Source of the DNA: DATCTV01 sp964400685
GTDB taxonomy: Bacteria; Desulfobacterota; Desulfomonilia; UBA1062
Direction of reading: 5' to 3'
DNA: 30,000 nucleotides
Assembly (NCBI GenBank): GCA_964400685.1
Contig: CAYNVT010000045.1
Coordinates: 1-30,000, forward strand
Shown: positions 1 to 7,562 of the stretch, piece after piece
How the letters are laid out: each line of letters starts with the position of its first letter
How positions within the stretch are numbered: position 1 is the stretch's first letter
Program-made: the position numbers and the translations under genes
Notes under the pieces: model-generated
The model's input: the letters and a program-made list of their open reading frames with translations, nothing else
Told to the model about the DNA's origin: nothing
Databases searched by the model: none

Positions 1-882
1 CAGGACAAGTATACGGCGCTCGCCTATACCGACCTTCACAACGGCTACGTAATAAGGACACTGCCGGGAGCCAGGGTCACCTTCCCTGTCCAGGCATGCC
101 TTTACCTCCATCAGGATGCATTGAGCCAGAATGTCCATAATCTGATAATCGCGGAAGAAGATTCCGAACTTCACGTAATAACCGGCTGCGTATCAGGTGC
201 CCATGTAATCAAAGGACTGCATGTAGGCATTTCAGAATTCTTTGTAAAAAAGAATGCCAGCCTGAGCTTTACGATGATCCATCACTGGGCCGAAGGCATG
301 AACGTGAGGCCCCGTTCAGTCGGTATAGTAGATGAAGGCGGCCTTTTCATAAACAACTATATCTGCATGAAACCACTCAAATCACTCCAGATGTATCCGA
401 CGACAAAGCTGATCGGACGAGGGGCTGTTGCAAGGTTCTACAGTCTGCTGGTCGGACATCCCGGAACCGAGCTGGATGTCGGTGGGAAAATCCTGCTTAC
501 AGCCCCGGAGACACGTGCCGAAATCATTGCACGTTCAATAAGCAATGGCGGGACAATAATAAACCGCGGCCATCTTATGGGAGATGTGCCTGGAGTGAAA
601 GCACACCTGGAGTGCAATGGCCTTATTCTGAACGGCGGCGATATATTTGCCGTCCCGGAGCTTCACGGAAAAGCCGAAGGTGTTGAAATGTCGCATGAAG
701 CTGCGGTTGGTAAGATCAACCAGGAAGAAATATTCTACCTGATGTCAAGAGGACTATCAGAGGCGGAGTCAACTTCTACAATTGTCAGGGGATTTCTTAA
801 TGTCGATATCCCCGGATTGCCGGCTGATTTGAAAGCGCAGATCGATGCGGCTGTCGCTCAGACGCAGAACGAGGTAATGTAG
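1..882 (+). CDS. SufB/SufD-family Fe-S cluster assembly protein (5' end outside window)
   Basis: The reading frame is open from base 1, so the gene starts upstream; 293 residues are visible. It belongs to the SufB/SufD family, scaffold subunits that work with the SufC ATPase to build Fe-S clusters in the cytoplasm. The C-terminal family signature is clear: an EMSHEAAVGKI segment followed by the EEIFYLMSRGLSE helix. The core before it has the repetitive beta-helix pattern of the family. The HEAA segment carries the glutamate seen in SufB at the position where E. coli SufD has glycine, so SufB or the shorter SufB/D hybrid type seen in many anaerobes is possible. The stop at 880-882 is followed by a strong hairpin. 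A sufC gene would be expected just upstream, outside the window. Confidence 0.88.
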   Translation, partial: QDKYTALAYTDLHNGYVIRTLPGARVTFPVQACLYLHQDALSQNVHNLIIAEEDSELHVITGCVSGAHVIKGLHVGISEFFVKKNASLSFTMIHHWAEGMNVRPRSVGIVDEGGLFINNYICMKPLKSLQMYPTTKLIGRGAVARFYSLLVGHPGTELDVGGKILLTAPETRAEIIARSISNGGTIINRGHLMGDVPGVKAHLECNGLILNGGDIFAVPELHGKAEGVEMSHEAAVGKINQEEIFYLMSRGLSEAESTSTIVRGFLNVDIPGLPADLKAQIDAAVAQTQNEVM

Positions 883-896
883 CTTTGACCGGATAC

Positions 897-929
897 AGAC
901 GTTCTTATGCCTAAGGCATAAGGGCGTCT
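897..929. terminator. Strong hairpin between convergent genes
   Basis: Bases 897-911 pair with 915-929 as a 15-bp stem with two G-T wobbles and a 3-nt loop. It lies 14 bases after the stop of the SufB/D gene. The TAG stop of the leftward pseudopilin gene (911-913) lies at the stem/loop junction. The flank on the plus side is T-rich but not a clean run. It probably ends transcription from both directions. Confidence 0.7.
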
Positions 930-1333
930 CTTGTTCCCTTGAATTCAACCACAGACCTGCCGCAGCCTTTGAGACCTTCTTCGGATGAAACTTTACCTGT
1001 TGCTTCCGTATTGTTCCACACGACATGAACATTTATTGATCTGCCGCCATCCTTGTTTAGAGAGACTCTCCAGAATCTGTAGTAAGTTACATTACCCTGG
1101 ATAATAGGATTGTCCCTGTCCTCATGCCATCCTATGGAAATGTCCTGATCCGCAGCAGGTATTTGCTTCAAAGAAACAAGTTTTGTATGCGCAGCAACCG
1201 ATGCAAATGTACTTAAATTAGAATCTATACCGTACCTGTTTGAAGCCATTAAAAATCTTACTGTCCCGCATGTAATAAAAAATACCAGTGCAATCGCTAC
1301 CAATACCTCAATCAGACTGAACCCTTTTTTCAT
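911..1333 (-). CDS. Type IV pseudopilin, prepilin-type N-terminal domain
   Basis: This is a 140-residue protein with a textbook class III signal: MKKG, cleavage before Phe, Glu at mature position 5, then a hydrophobic helix (about residues 5-25). Such minor pilins or pseudopilins are processed by the PilD prepilin peptidase and assemble into type IV pili or type II secretion pseudopili in the inner membrane. The short leader and variable C-terminal region fit a PilV/GspI-like member. The ATG has a good GGAGGAAG ribosome site. The start overlaps the upstream pseudopilin gene by 4 bases, so the two are translationally coupled. No other pilus gene is nearby. The stop codon sits inside the terminator hairpin. 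Confidence 0.85.
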   Translation of the reverse strand: MKKGFSLIEVLVAIALVFFITCGTVRFLMASNRYGIDSNLSTFASVAAHTKLVSLKQIPAADQDISIGWHEDRDNPIIQGNVTYYRFWRVSLNKDGGRSINVHVVWNNTEATGKVSSEEGLKGCGRSVVEFKGTRDALMP

Positions 1334-1881
1334 TTCTTCCTCCAGTTCCCATCATAAAACCAGCATACAACAGCGCCTGTTGCAGACATTATCCTGATTG
1401 CTACCGTTCTTTGAGCATTTTTCAGATATATTGTACCTGCATTTGATGAGCCGATTGTATTATAAGTCAGCCTGTTATCAACCAGGCTTATCCCGTCTTC
1501 AGGCACCTGTGTATTATTAGGGCCTGTTGATGCCCCTGATCCGAATTCAATCCCGTTCCTGAGCCTGTATGGCCCGAGAGCTTCCTCCCCGTTATCTTTT
1601 ATGCCGTTAGAATTTTTATCGCCGAAACTTATGAAATTCATATTCGATGCATCAAAATCGAGCCTGAATGGAAAGCCTTTCTCCATTGCCTTTATTCTTG
1701 AGGTCACAAGTGTGCCGGCAATAAAATCGGCCTCATTATCAAGATTTCTTTTTTCTAACACTCTTCCAAGGAACGGTACTGAAATAGCAGCCATTATGGC
1801 TACAAGTACAATTACTACAAGGAGCTCCACAAGGCTTACTCCTGATCTTTTATCGACCTCCCATATTCGTTTACAATGCAT
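1330..1881 (-). CDS. GspH/FimT-like type IV pseudopilin
   Basis: The 183-residue product has a 14-residue leader ending KRSG, a predicted cleavage before Val, Glu at mature position 5 and a hydrophobic helix to about residue 38. The globular part contains DKNSNGIKDNGEEAL (about residues 99-113), the Asp/Asn-rich loop common in FimT/GspH proteins. Val rather than Phe or Met at position +1 is a mild oddity. The proposed ATG lies 46 bases inside the upstream DUF523 gene and has only a weak GGAATGG site. No alternative in-frame ATG precedes the pilin signal, so the overlap is probably real. Role: minor pilin that helps initiate assembly, in the inner membrane. It is paired with the following pseudopilin. 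Confidence 0.8.
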   Translation of the reverse strand: MHCKRIWEVDKRSGVSLVELLVVIVLVAIMAAISVPFLGRVLEKRNLDNEADFIAGTLVTSRIKAMEKGFPFRLDFDASNMNFISFGDKNSNGIKDNGEEALGPYRLRNGIEFGSGASTGPNNTQVPEDGISLVDNRLTYNTIGSSNAGTIYLKNAQRTVAIRIMSATGAVVCWFYDGNWRKK

Positions 1882-2321
1882 AAACCCATTCCATTTAAAA
1901 TGCTTGCTGTAATACCGAGCCCTTTCTTGAATTCATCGGATATCATTACAGTATGCGTTCCGCATGAAGGACTCTTGTCTTTAAGTATAGCAGAACATGC
2001 ACGAGTTATGCAAGATATTCTTTTTGCAGCAACTGCACCTTTTATGAAGTTATCCGTAACATCGTCACCATGTTCATTCACTACCTTGGCAAGCCCTTTG
2101 ATTACCGACTCCCCATCACCTCCCTTAAACATAGATTTCAATCTCGGCGTGGGAAGACCACCAAGCTGCTCCGGACATACTGGTATCAGAACTGCATCTT
2201 TGGGGATCTTAAATTTAATACCTGAGCTTTTTTTCAGATCGAATCTGCATTCGAAACCGAGGAGGCATGCGCTGACAATTATCGGGGATTCAAGGTTTAC
2301 AGGGACGGATTGGTCATCCAC
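1836..2321 (-). CDS. DUF523 family protein
   Basis: A 161-residue protein with the DUF523 (YbbK-type) signatures: VSACLLGFECRFD near residues 17-29, PVCPEQLGGLPTPR near 48-61, and KSPSCG near 116-121. The conserved cysteines suggest a metal or Fe-S site; the biochemical function of the family is not established. Translation most likely starts at the GTG at 2321, which has an AAGGA site at normal distance; no ATG is available in frame before the first motif. The gene starts 25 bases inside the end of purN and its own end overlaps the pseudopilin gene by 46 bases, so it is part of the purM operon. Confidence 0.85.
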   Translation of the reverse strand: MDDQSVPVNLESPIIVSACLLGFECRFDLKKSSGIKFKIPKDAVLIPVCPEQLGGLPTPRLKSMFKGGDGESVIKGLAKVVNEHGDDVTDNFIKGAVAAKRISCITRACSAILKDKSPSCGTHTVMISDEFKKGLGITASILNGMGLCIVNEYGRSIKDQE

Positions 2322-2938
2322 TGCAATTCATCCTTGTTATGGTCTTTGATAAATACCTTCCTGCCTTCTATTCTTAACATGCCCTGCGCGAAGAGCTTGA
2401 TCGCATGAGGATATATCCTGTGCTCCTGTTTTAATATACGGTTTTTCAGCTCTTCTTCAGTATCGTCCGGGAAAACAGGGACAACCGCCTGAATGATTAT
2501 TGGCCCGGTATCAACACCCTCGTCAACGAAATGCACCGTGCATCCTGAGAACCTGACGCCGTAATCTATTGCAGCCTGTCTGACTTCGAGTCCAGGGAAG
2601 GAAGGCAGCAATGCCGGATGTATATTCATCACCCTGCCAGGAAACGCCCTTAAAAATTCTCCTGTCAGTATTCTCATAAAGCCTGCCAGAGCAACGAGTT
2701 CAACTCCGAACTCATTCAGAATCCTTATCAGTTCCCTGTCGAACCCGGCCCTGTCAGGAAAATCCCTGTGGGAAACTATCCTGGTAGGAATTCCTTTGGA
2801 TTCAGCCCTTTTAAGTGCATACGCATCGGCCCTGTTGCTTATTACGACTGCAATTTCAGCGATCTTGTCGGATTCACAAAAATCGATAATCGATTGAAGA
2901 TTCGTTCCGCTCCCTGATACAAGGACTGAGATTTTCAT
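2297..2938 (-). CDS. purN: Phosphoribosylglycinamide formyltransferase (GAR transformylase)
   Basis: This enzyme transfers a formyl group from 10-formyltetrahydrofolate to GAR, step 3 of purine synthesis, in the cytoplasm. The 213-residue length is normal. Visible family features are the N-terminal SGSGTNLQ loop (8-15) that binds phosphate, the catalytic Asn105 and His107 in NIHPALLPSFPG, and Asp143 in VDEGVDTGPII. It lies 9 bases after purM, the usual partner two steps later in the pathway, and is clearly co-transcribed with it. No strong ribosome site is seen before the ATG, so coupling to purM translation is likely. Confidence 0.96.
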   Translation of the reverse strand: MKISVLVSGSGTNLQSIIDFCESDKIAEIAVVISNRADAYALKRAESKGIPTRIVSHRDFPDRAGFDRELIRILNEFGVELVALAGFMRILTGEFLRAFPGRVMNIHPALLPSFPGLEVRQAAIDYGVRFSGCTVHFVDEGVDTGPIIIQAVVPVFPDDTEEELKNRILKQEHRIYPHAIKLFAQGMLRIEGRKVFIKDHNKDELQWMTNPSL

Positions 2939-2947
2939 CTGGTTAAA

Positions 2948-3985
2948 TCAGTCCAGAATGGAGACAGCGGGGCCGTCCTTGCGTTGCCCCACAGCTCCGA
3001 TAATCTGAGCGTTCAACTTGAGCCCCTTGAGTCTCAACAATACGTCTTCGGCTTCGTTCAGGCCGACGAAAAGTATCATGCCGATGCCCATGTTGAATGT
3101 TCTGAACATTTCTTTATCTTCAATCTTGCCAAGCTCCTGTATGAACCTGAATACCGGTGGAACCTCCCAGAGCTTCTTTTCAATGATTGCGCAAGACCTG
3201 TCAGGAAGTATCCGCGGAATGTTATCTATAAATCCGCCTCCGGTGATATGAACAATCCCCTTGATATCGAAATCCCTGAAAAGATTGAGGATACTTTTTA
3301 CATAGATTTTAGTTGGCGTCAGCAGTTCATCAGCAAGAACCTTGCCCAGTTCGGGGACATAGGAATCAATCTTCAAACCCGAATTTTCCAGCATCACTTT
3401 TCTTGCAAGCGAAAAACCATTGCTGTGAAGCCCTGACGAATCTATGCCAATCAGTATGTCGTTTCGAGTTATGCGTGAACCGTTGATATGCCTGTCAGCC
3501 TCAACAACTCCAACTCCGAAAGCAGCCAGATCATATTCGTCACCCTTGTAAAGCCCGGGCATCTCGGCGGTTTCTCCACCGATAAGAGAGCATCCGGCGT
3601 CTTTACATCCGTTTGCTATGCCCGTTATAATCTGTTTGTCCCTTTCAGGTTTCAGCTTTCCTGTAGCAAAATAATCAAGCAGGAAAAGGGGTTGAGCGCC
3701 TTCGACGATTATATCGTTCACAACCATGGCGACCAGGTCGATTCCGACAGTATCATGTCTGTCGGCCATGAATGCTATCTTTAACTTTGTACCGACACCG
3801 TCTGTTGATGATACCAGAATAGGGTCCTTGAAATTGTTCTGGTTAAACCTGAAAAGACCTGAGAATCCGCCGATTCCCCCCATTACTTCAGGACCGAATG
3901 TGGATTTGATAATCGGTTTTATCTCTTCGACAAAGGTGTTCTGCTTATCGACGTCCACTCCCGCCTGCTTATAAGTCATACCCAT
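2948..3985 (-). CDS. purM: Phosphoribosylformylglycinamidine cyclo-ligase (AIR synthetase)
   Basis: PurM uses ATP to close the imidazole ring (FGAM to AIR), step 5 of purine synthesis. The 345 residues match the family length. Recognisable blocks are the glycine-rich FGPEVMGGIGGFSGLF near the N-terminus, the DGVGTKLKIA motif (about 62-71), the VNDI segment, the LIGGETAEMPG motif (about 134-144) and the VHITGGGF segment. The ATG at 3985 has a very good GGGGGA site five bases upstream. It is the first gene of the leftward purM-purN-DUF523-pseudopilin operon. A candidate promoter and a small leader hairpin lie in the 108 bases upstream. Confidence 0.96.
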   Translation of the reverse strand: MGMTYKQAGVDVDKQNTFVEEIKPIIKSTFGPEVMGGIGGFSGLFRFNQNNFKDPILVSSTDGVGTKLKIAFMADRHDTVGIDLVAMVVNDIIVEGAQPLFLLDYFATGKLKPERDKQIITGIANGCKDAGCSLIGGETAEMPGLYKGDEYDLAAFGVGVVEADRHINGSRITRNDILIGIDSSGLHSNGFSLARKVMLENSGLKIDSYVPELGKVLADELLTPTKIYVKSILNLFRDFDIKGIVHITGGGFIDNIPRILPDRSCAIIEKKLWEVPPVFRFIQELGKIEDKEMFRTFNMGIGMILFVGLNEAEDVLLRLKGLKLNAQIIGAVGQRKDGPAVSILD

Positions 3986-4004
3986 TGCAATCCCCCTTCA
4001 GAGA

Positions 4005-4039
4005 GTAGTTTTTTACTACATGAGATTTGCAATAGTCAA
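4005..4039 (-). promoter_or_regulatory. Candidate purM promoter and small leader hairpin
   Basis: On the minus strand TTGACT (4034-4039) is followed after 18 bases by TAAAAA (4010-4015), a modest sigma-70-like pair. The same stretch contains a perfect 5-bp inverted repeat, GTAGT/ACTAC (4005-4009 with 4015-4019), around a run of five A/T pairs. No larger riboswitch-like fold was recognised. Confidence 0.35.
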
Positions 4040-4059
4040 GGAACTCGACCATTATTTAT

Positions 4060-4093
4060 GAATAAAAAACAATTATTGCCGCAGGATGCCGGC
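4060..4093 (-). terminator. Weak candidate terminator after the HAD gene
   Basis: Immediately after the HAD stop codon, reading leftward, GCCG (4090-4093) can pair with CGGC (4078-4081) across an 8-base loop. An A-run on the plus strand (T-run in the transcript) follows at 4064-4069. The 4-bp stem is short, so read-through into the purM operon is quite possible. Confidence 0.25.
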
Positions 4094-4699
4094 TCAATTA
4101 CCGATATCCGGAAAATATTGTCCCAAATCCTTTAAAAAAATCTCCCTGCCCCTATATAGAATTGTCTTGCAACCCGAGGCCTCAGCCCTTTTTATATTTC
4201 CAATCCTGTCATCAATGAAAAGAATCTTTTCCTGCCTCACACCGATAACGGATGCCGCGAAATCAAACGTCAACTGGTCGACTTTGCTGCGCCCGGTATG
4301 ATAACTATTGAGAACAACATCAAACAGATAAAAAAAGTGATGCCTTTCTTCCATAATATCAAGCCAGTTTGTCTGGTCGCTCAATATCGCAAGTCTGGCA
4401 TAACTTTTTAATTTTCCGACAATCTCAAGCATCCAATCCCTGGGAACAAATCTGTCTATAAGGGCATCCCTCAATTCATCATCGGTTTCCATGATCCCCG
4501 TTTCATGCCTTATTTCTTCCCAGAAAACACCCTCTTCAACCTTTCCGGTAAGATATCCTGTTTCAAGTATCAACCTGTCTGAAATTATTTCAAGCCTTAA
4601 GGGGTCGAAGCCGTTCCTTTGTGCGATTGCATGCAGGCCTTTACTGTACCCTTCATCAAACAGAACACCGCCGACATCGAACATTACCGCTTCAATCAT
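4094..4699 (-). CDS. HAD-superfamily hydrolase (HAD-IA, YihX-like)
   Basis: A 201-residue cytoplasmic phosphatase-like protein of the haloacid dehalogenase superfamily. Motif I is MFDVGGVLFD with nucleophile Asp8; the usual second Asp is Gly10, as in many HAD-IA members. Motif II is LAILSDQTNW (Ser), motif III the Lys in the GRSKVDQ segment, and motif IV ILFIDDRIGNI with paired Asp. The region between motifs I and II is a helical C1 cap. The substrate cannot be told from sequence; small sugar phosphates are typical. ATG at 4699 has a GGAGA site. It is the last gene of the operon beginning with the lipoprotein, 18 bases after the AEC transporter. Confidence 0.88.
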   Translation of the reverse strand: MIEAVMFDVGGVLFDEGYSKGLHAIAQRNGFDPLRLEIISDRLILETGYLTGKVEEGVFWEEIRHETGIMETDDELRDALIDRFVPRDWMLEIVGKLKSYARLAILSDQTNWLDIMEERHHFFYLFDVVLNSYHTGRSKVDQLTFDFAASVIGVRQEKILFIDDRIGNIKRAEASGCKTILYRGREIFLKDLGQYFPDIGN

Positions 4700-4717
4700 A
4701 TGCTCTCCGGAAATCGA

Positions 4718-5671
4718 TCAACTTATCAGTTTTGTTAATTCTTTCATAAAAATAAGCATCAATGGAAAAACAAATAGCAGAAAAGCCACAGTATTAAAAA
4801 CAAACATTGTAGATGCCCTTCTTTCATCAAGGCCAAAAAGAACGGATGACATAACCGAATACACAGCTGCAGGCATGAATGATTCAATAAGTATGACAGC
4901 TTCAATATCAGCATCAAGATTTAGACAAATCAGGGTAAAAAGCGCCACCGCAGGGATTATAAGAAACCTTATCATGCATAATGAAAGGCTTTCCTTTTTA
5001 AAAGAAAGCATGTCCCTTAACAGGAAGCTCAGGCCCAGTGAGAAGTAATATACGCCAATTGACATCATCAGCAGCATCTCTACAGGAAAAGACATCGCGG
5101 GCCTCGGTACGCCGGAAAGCCTCAGTATTATTGCCAGAAACATAGCATAAAGCGGCATATTCCTGGGGCTTTTCACAAATTCCTTTATTGCTATAAAGCT
5201 GTATGACTTCCCATGTGAAGCCGCCTGAGCATAAGGAAATATTACAAGAATAAGGTATGGTTTGAAGTATGACAGGAATATGAATGACAGCCCGAGTCCT
5301 TTTTCTCCCATAAATAAATAGCAAATGAAACCTCCCATTGTAAAACCATGGTTTGCAATGGAAGAGCTGATTATAAAGGTTGTTTTTGATTTATTATCCA
5401 GCTTCAGAACAGAACTTGTTAACAGGCCTGCAGCAAGCCCGAACAGGACCATGCAAACCCCTGCAAAAGGAAGGCATATGAGCTCAAATTTTATTTTTAG
5501 ACCCCAGATGCTCCAGAACACGATTACAGGTTCGATTAAAACCAGGTTTGTCATGATAAGACGCTTCGTAAGTTTTACTGGATCATTCAATCTGTTTTTT
5601 ATCAATGTACCGGCCACAAAAGGAATGATGACCATCAACTGAAATGCTGCAAATTGAATAGTTGATATCAT
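4718..5671 (-). CDS. AEC-family transporter (auxin efflux carrier-like permease)
   Basis: A 317-residue integral inner-membrane protein with about ten hydrophobic segments in two groups, separated near the middle by a short charged stretch (KEFVKSPRN). This is the architecture of the AEC/BASS-like permeases, which in bacteria export or import small carboxylates such as malate, or have unknown substrates. The N-terminal part matches the family pattern of a short helix followed by a G-x-L-x-K segment. The start ATG has only a weak GAAG site. It lies 36 bases after the release-factor-like gene. No specific substrate can be assigned. Confidence 0.85.
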   Translation of the reverse strand: MISTIQFAAFQLMVIIPFVAGTLIKNRLNDPVKLTKRLIMTNLVLIEPVIVFWSIWGLKIKFELICLPFAGVCMVLFGLAAGLLTSSVLKLDNKSKTTFIISSSIANHGFTMGGFICYLFMGEKGLGLSFIFLSYFKPYLILVIFPYAQAASHGKSYSFIAIKEFVKSPRNMPLYAMFLAIILRLSGVPRPAMSFPVEMLLMMSIGVYYFSLGLSFLLRDMLSFKKESLSLCMIRFLIIPAVALFTLICLNLDADIEAVILIESFMPAAVYSVMSSVLFGLDERRASTMFVFNTVAFLLFVFPLMLIFMKELTKLIS

Positions 5672-5707
5672 GAACAGTCTTCAGTTATAAACCCGTGTTT
5701 CATATTC

Positions 5708-6067
5708 TCAGGAAGGACACTCATTATTCTGTCTGCGCCTGGCTTTAGCCTTTCTGGCACGCCTGTTTTTCTGTTTGCGTATTTTTTGAACTTTTTCAGG
5801 TTTTTTCCCAGTTGCCAACTCTTCAATTTTATCAGCCAGAATACGCCTTGCATAAAAACGGTTCAGGGTCTGTGACCTGTCTTCCTGGCATTTTACTTCA
5901 ATACCCGACGGGATGTGCCTGAGATAGACGCATGTTGATGTTTTGTTGACCTTTTGCCCCCCTTTACCCTGAGAGCGGACAAACTTTTCAATGATGTCTT
6001 TTTCAAAAATATCCAGCGCATCAAGCCTTTCCTGGAGTGCTTTTATTTTTCCTGGCGATACAGCCAT
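5708..6067 (-). CDS. Release-factor-like GGQ-domain protein (ribosome rescue candidate)
   Basis: The 119-residue protein consists only of the catalytic RF-1 domain. GKGGQKVNKTST (35-46) contains the GGQ tripeptide that triggers peptidyl-tRNA hydrolysis, followed by HIPSGIEVKC and DRSQTLNR. There is no codon-recognition domain. The C-terminus from about residue 88 is extremely basic (RKQKNRRARKAKARRR), like the tails that ArfB and mitochondrial C12orf65/mtRF-R place in the mRNA channel or tRNA site of stalled ribosomes. The domain resembles the mtRF-R type most by eye. By family knowledge it should release nascent chains from stalled ribosomes without a stop codon. It overlaps the zinc-ribbon gene by 25 bases. 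Confidence 0.88.
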   Translation of the reverse strand: MAVSPGKIKALQERLDALDIFEKDIIEKFVRSQGKGGQKVNKTSTCVYLRHIPSGIEVKCQEDRSQTLNRFYARRILADKIEELATGKKPEKVQKIRKQKNRRARKAKARRRQNNECPS

Positions 6068-6438
6068 TCTTTCACAACATTCTTTTTGGTTGAACGGGGG
6101 TTCTCATTGAATCCAAAGTTATGATAAATTATTGACACTGCAAGATATACAACAATGATAATTGTAAACACAAACCACTTGCCGCTCATAGAATACTTGC
6201 CGATAAGCCATTTCCCGCATGACGGACATTTGGTAAAATATCTTTTTTCAATATATTTCCTGCAGTTGGGACAACGGTATTTTCTCTTGCTTTCACCAAA
6301 TTCTCTTCGTTCAATATTATCTTTCAATGACTGCTGGACATTGATGGGATCACCACATCTGCTGCATTTTATTGTTTCCCCATCAAAATCATTCCAGATA
6401 GTTTCACTGCCGCACGTCCTGCATTTCACTTTCAGCAT
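6043..6438 (-). CDS. Double zinc-ribbon protein with one membrane helix
   Basis: I start this 131-residue protein at the ATG at 6438, which has a GGGAG site; a TTG 21 bases upstream is less likely. Four CxxC knuckles are visible at Cys6/9, 25/28, 56/59 and 71/74, fitting two zinc ribbons. A single transmembrane helix follows (about 88-106) and a short basic tail. The second ribbon has the pattern of zinc-ribbon heads found on many small bacterial membrane proteins. Function is unknown. The gene starts 35 bases inside the lipoprotein gene and ends 25 bases inside the release-factor-like gene, so all three are translationally linked. Confidence 0.75.
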   Translation of the reverse strand: MLKVKCRTCGSETIWNDFDGETIKCSRCGDPINVQQSLKDNIERREFGESKRKYRCPNCRKYIEKRYFTKCPSCGKWLIGKYSMSGKWFVFTIIIVVYLAVSIIYHNFGFNENPRSTKKNVVKEWLYRQEK

Positions 6439-7003
6439 CTTGCCATCTCCCGCCTTCAATAATGGATATGTTAATTATAAAATTATCAGAACCCCATGCT
6501 ATCATCAAGTCAATACCGCCGTCAGTTTTTGAAAAATCCGCATGTATCATCTGCCCGCCCTTAATGTTAACTTCGACAGGAAGAAGGTGCCTGTCAAGCA
6601 AGACATCACCCCAGAGATATTTCAGTTGTGTTTCGCCATTTTCATCTTTCTTTTTACATCGAAGGCCTGAAGGCGGAATTCCTGCAAGCAAACCTGCAAT
6701 ATCCTTAACAGGCACATTACAACTGCTGATTTCACGACCCCATATATCGGTGATACTTGCATTACCATCATCAATCTTCAGGACATAAGCCGCAATTCCG
6801 CCCGGACCGTATATTTCAGATATCCCGGATTCAGCAGATGATATCAACATTGCCCCGTTCAGGTCGTTTCCCGTCATAGGGGTATTTCCTTTGATTTTGA
6901 ATTCAGCCCTGAAAGGAAAGACATCCCTTTGCTCTATATTTACTGTTGCGCATCCTGTGATGAAACAAACTGCAAAAATGATAATGGGACAAACGAGTTT
7001 CAT
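6404..7003 (-). CDS. Small lipoprotein, possibly LolB/DUF4292-like
   Basis: The ATG at 7003 gives a 199-residue protein starting with a classical lipoprotein signal: Lys2, a hydrophobic stretch and lipobox ITGC with Cys18. An ATG 36 bases upstream would add 12 residues before the signal and is less likely. The residue after Cys is Ala, so outer-membrane sorting is expected. The body alternates short beta strands (FRAEFKIKG, LNGAMLISS, QLKYLWGDVLL, LPVEVNIKG, IDLMIAWGSDNFIINI), the pattern of the half-barrel LolB/LppX/DUF4292 lipid-handling lipoproteins. That assignment is by pattern only. It is the first gene of a leftward operon and diverges from the UspA gene. Confidence 0.7.
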   Translation of the reverse strand: MKLVCPIIIFAVCFITGCATVNIEQRDVFPFRAEFKIKGNTPMTGNDLNGAMLISSAESGISEIYGPGGIAAYVLKIDDGNASITDIWGREISSCNVPVKDIAGLLAGIPPSGLRCKKKDENGETQLKYLWGDVLLDRHLLPVEVNIKGGQMIHADFSKTDGGIDLMIAWGSDNFIINISIIEGGRWQDAESEMQDVRQ

Positions 7004-7102
7004 GGGAGGTCTATAAACCATAACAAGAGAATATTGCAATTTCTTAAAAAATTTCCACTCAGAGGTATTGACTCATGTGTCTTCATGATTAGTTTAGACT
7101 TC

Positions 7103-7561
7103 ATGATAAAAAAAATATTAATTCCTACCGATTTCAGTTCTTCGTCAATGCATGCACTTAAGTATGCAATCGAATTCAACAAGACCTTCGGCGCCAGACT
7201 TTATATCCTGCACGTCCTGCAGGATATAACTGACTTTTCGGAATTCAATCTGAGTCCGACGATACTGCCGCAGCTGTATGCGGAATTCGAGCAGAACGCC
7301 ACCAGCAAACTTGAAGATATCGTTAATACGATAATTCCCAAAGACATGACCTGTGATACCTATATCATACATGGTGTGCCGTTTTATGAAATCATACAGT
7401 TTTCAAAAGATGAATGCATAGATTTGGTCATTATAGGATCTCACGGGCGCACAGGTATCAGGCACGTTTTATTCGGGAGCACGGCAGAAAAGGTCATAAA
7501 AAAGTCGGCATGCCCTGTCCTTACAATAAAAAGCCCTGACGCATCTTTTGAAATGCCCTGA
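7103..7561 (+). CDS. Universal stress protein, UspA family, ATP-binding type
   Basis: The 152-residue protein starts at MIKKILIPTDFS, the normal beginning of the fold; the frame stays open further upstream, but that part is not Usp-like. The ATP-binding signature G-2x-G-9x-G-S is complete in GSHGRTGIRHVLFGS, followed by AEKVIKKSACPVLTI. Such proteins bind ATP, dimerise and act in stress survival in the cytoplasm; the precise role is unknown. No good ribosome site precedes the ATG, so leaderless or weak initiation is possible. The stop is one base from the end of the convergent ABC ATPase gene, leaving no room for a terminator between them. Confidence 0.92.
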   Translation: MIKKILIPTDFSSSSMHALKYAIEFNKTFGARLYILHVLQDITDFSEFNLSPTILPQLYAEFEQNATSKLEDIVNTIIPKDMTCDTYIIHGVPFYEIIQFSKDECIDLVIIGSHGRTGIRHVLFGSTAEKVIKKSACPVLTIKSPDASFEMP

Positions 7562-7562
7562 G

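Noticed and set aside
2984..3784. Open frames on the plus strand opposite purM
   Set aside because: They mirror the purM codons, have no ribosome sites and show no protein-family pattern.
5525..5545. GGTTCGATTAAAACC resembling a tRNA T-arm
   Set aside because: It lies inside the AEC transporter gene and no acceptor or anticodon arms can be formed around it.
7068..7097. TTGACT at 7068-7073 as a promoter for the UspA gene
   Set aside because: No acceptable -10 box occurs 16-19 bases downstream (AGTTTAGA only), so I could not defend it.
6929..7102. In-frame N-terminal extension of 58 codons before the UspA start
   Set aside because: The UspA fold begins exactly at MIKKILIPTDFS; the extension has no Usp similarity, overlaps the divergent lipoprotein gene and lacks a ribosome site.
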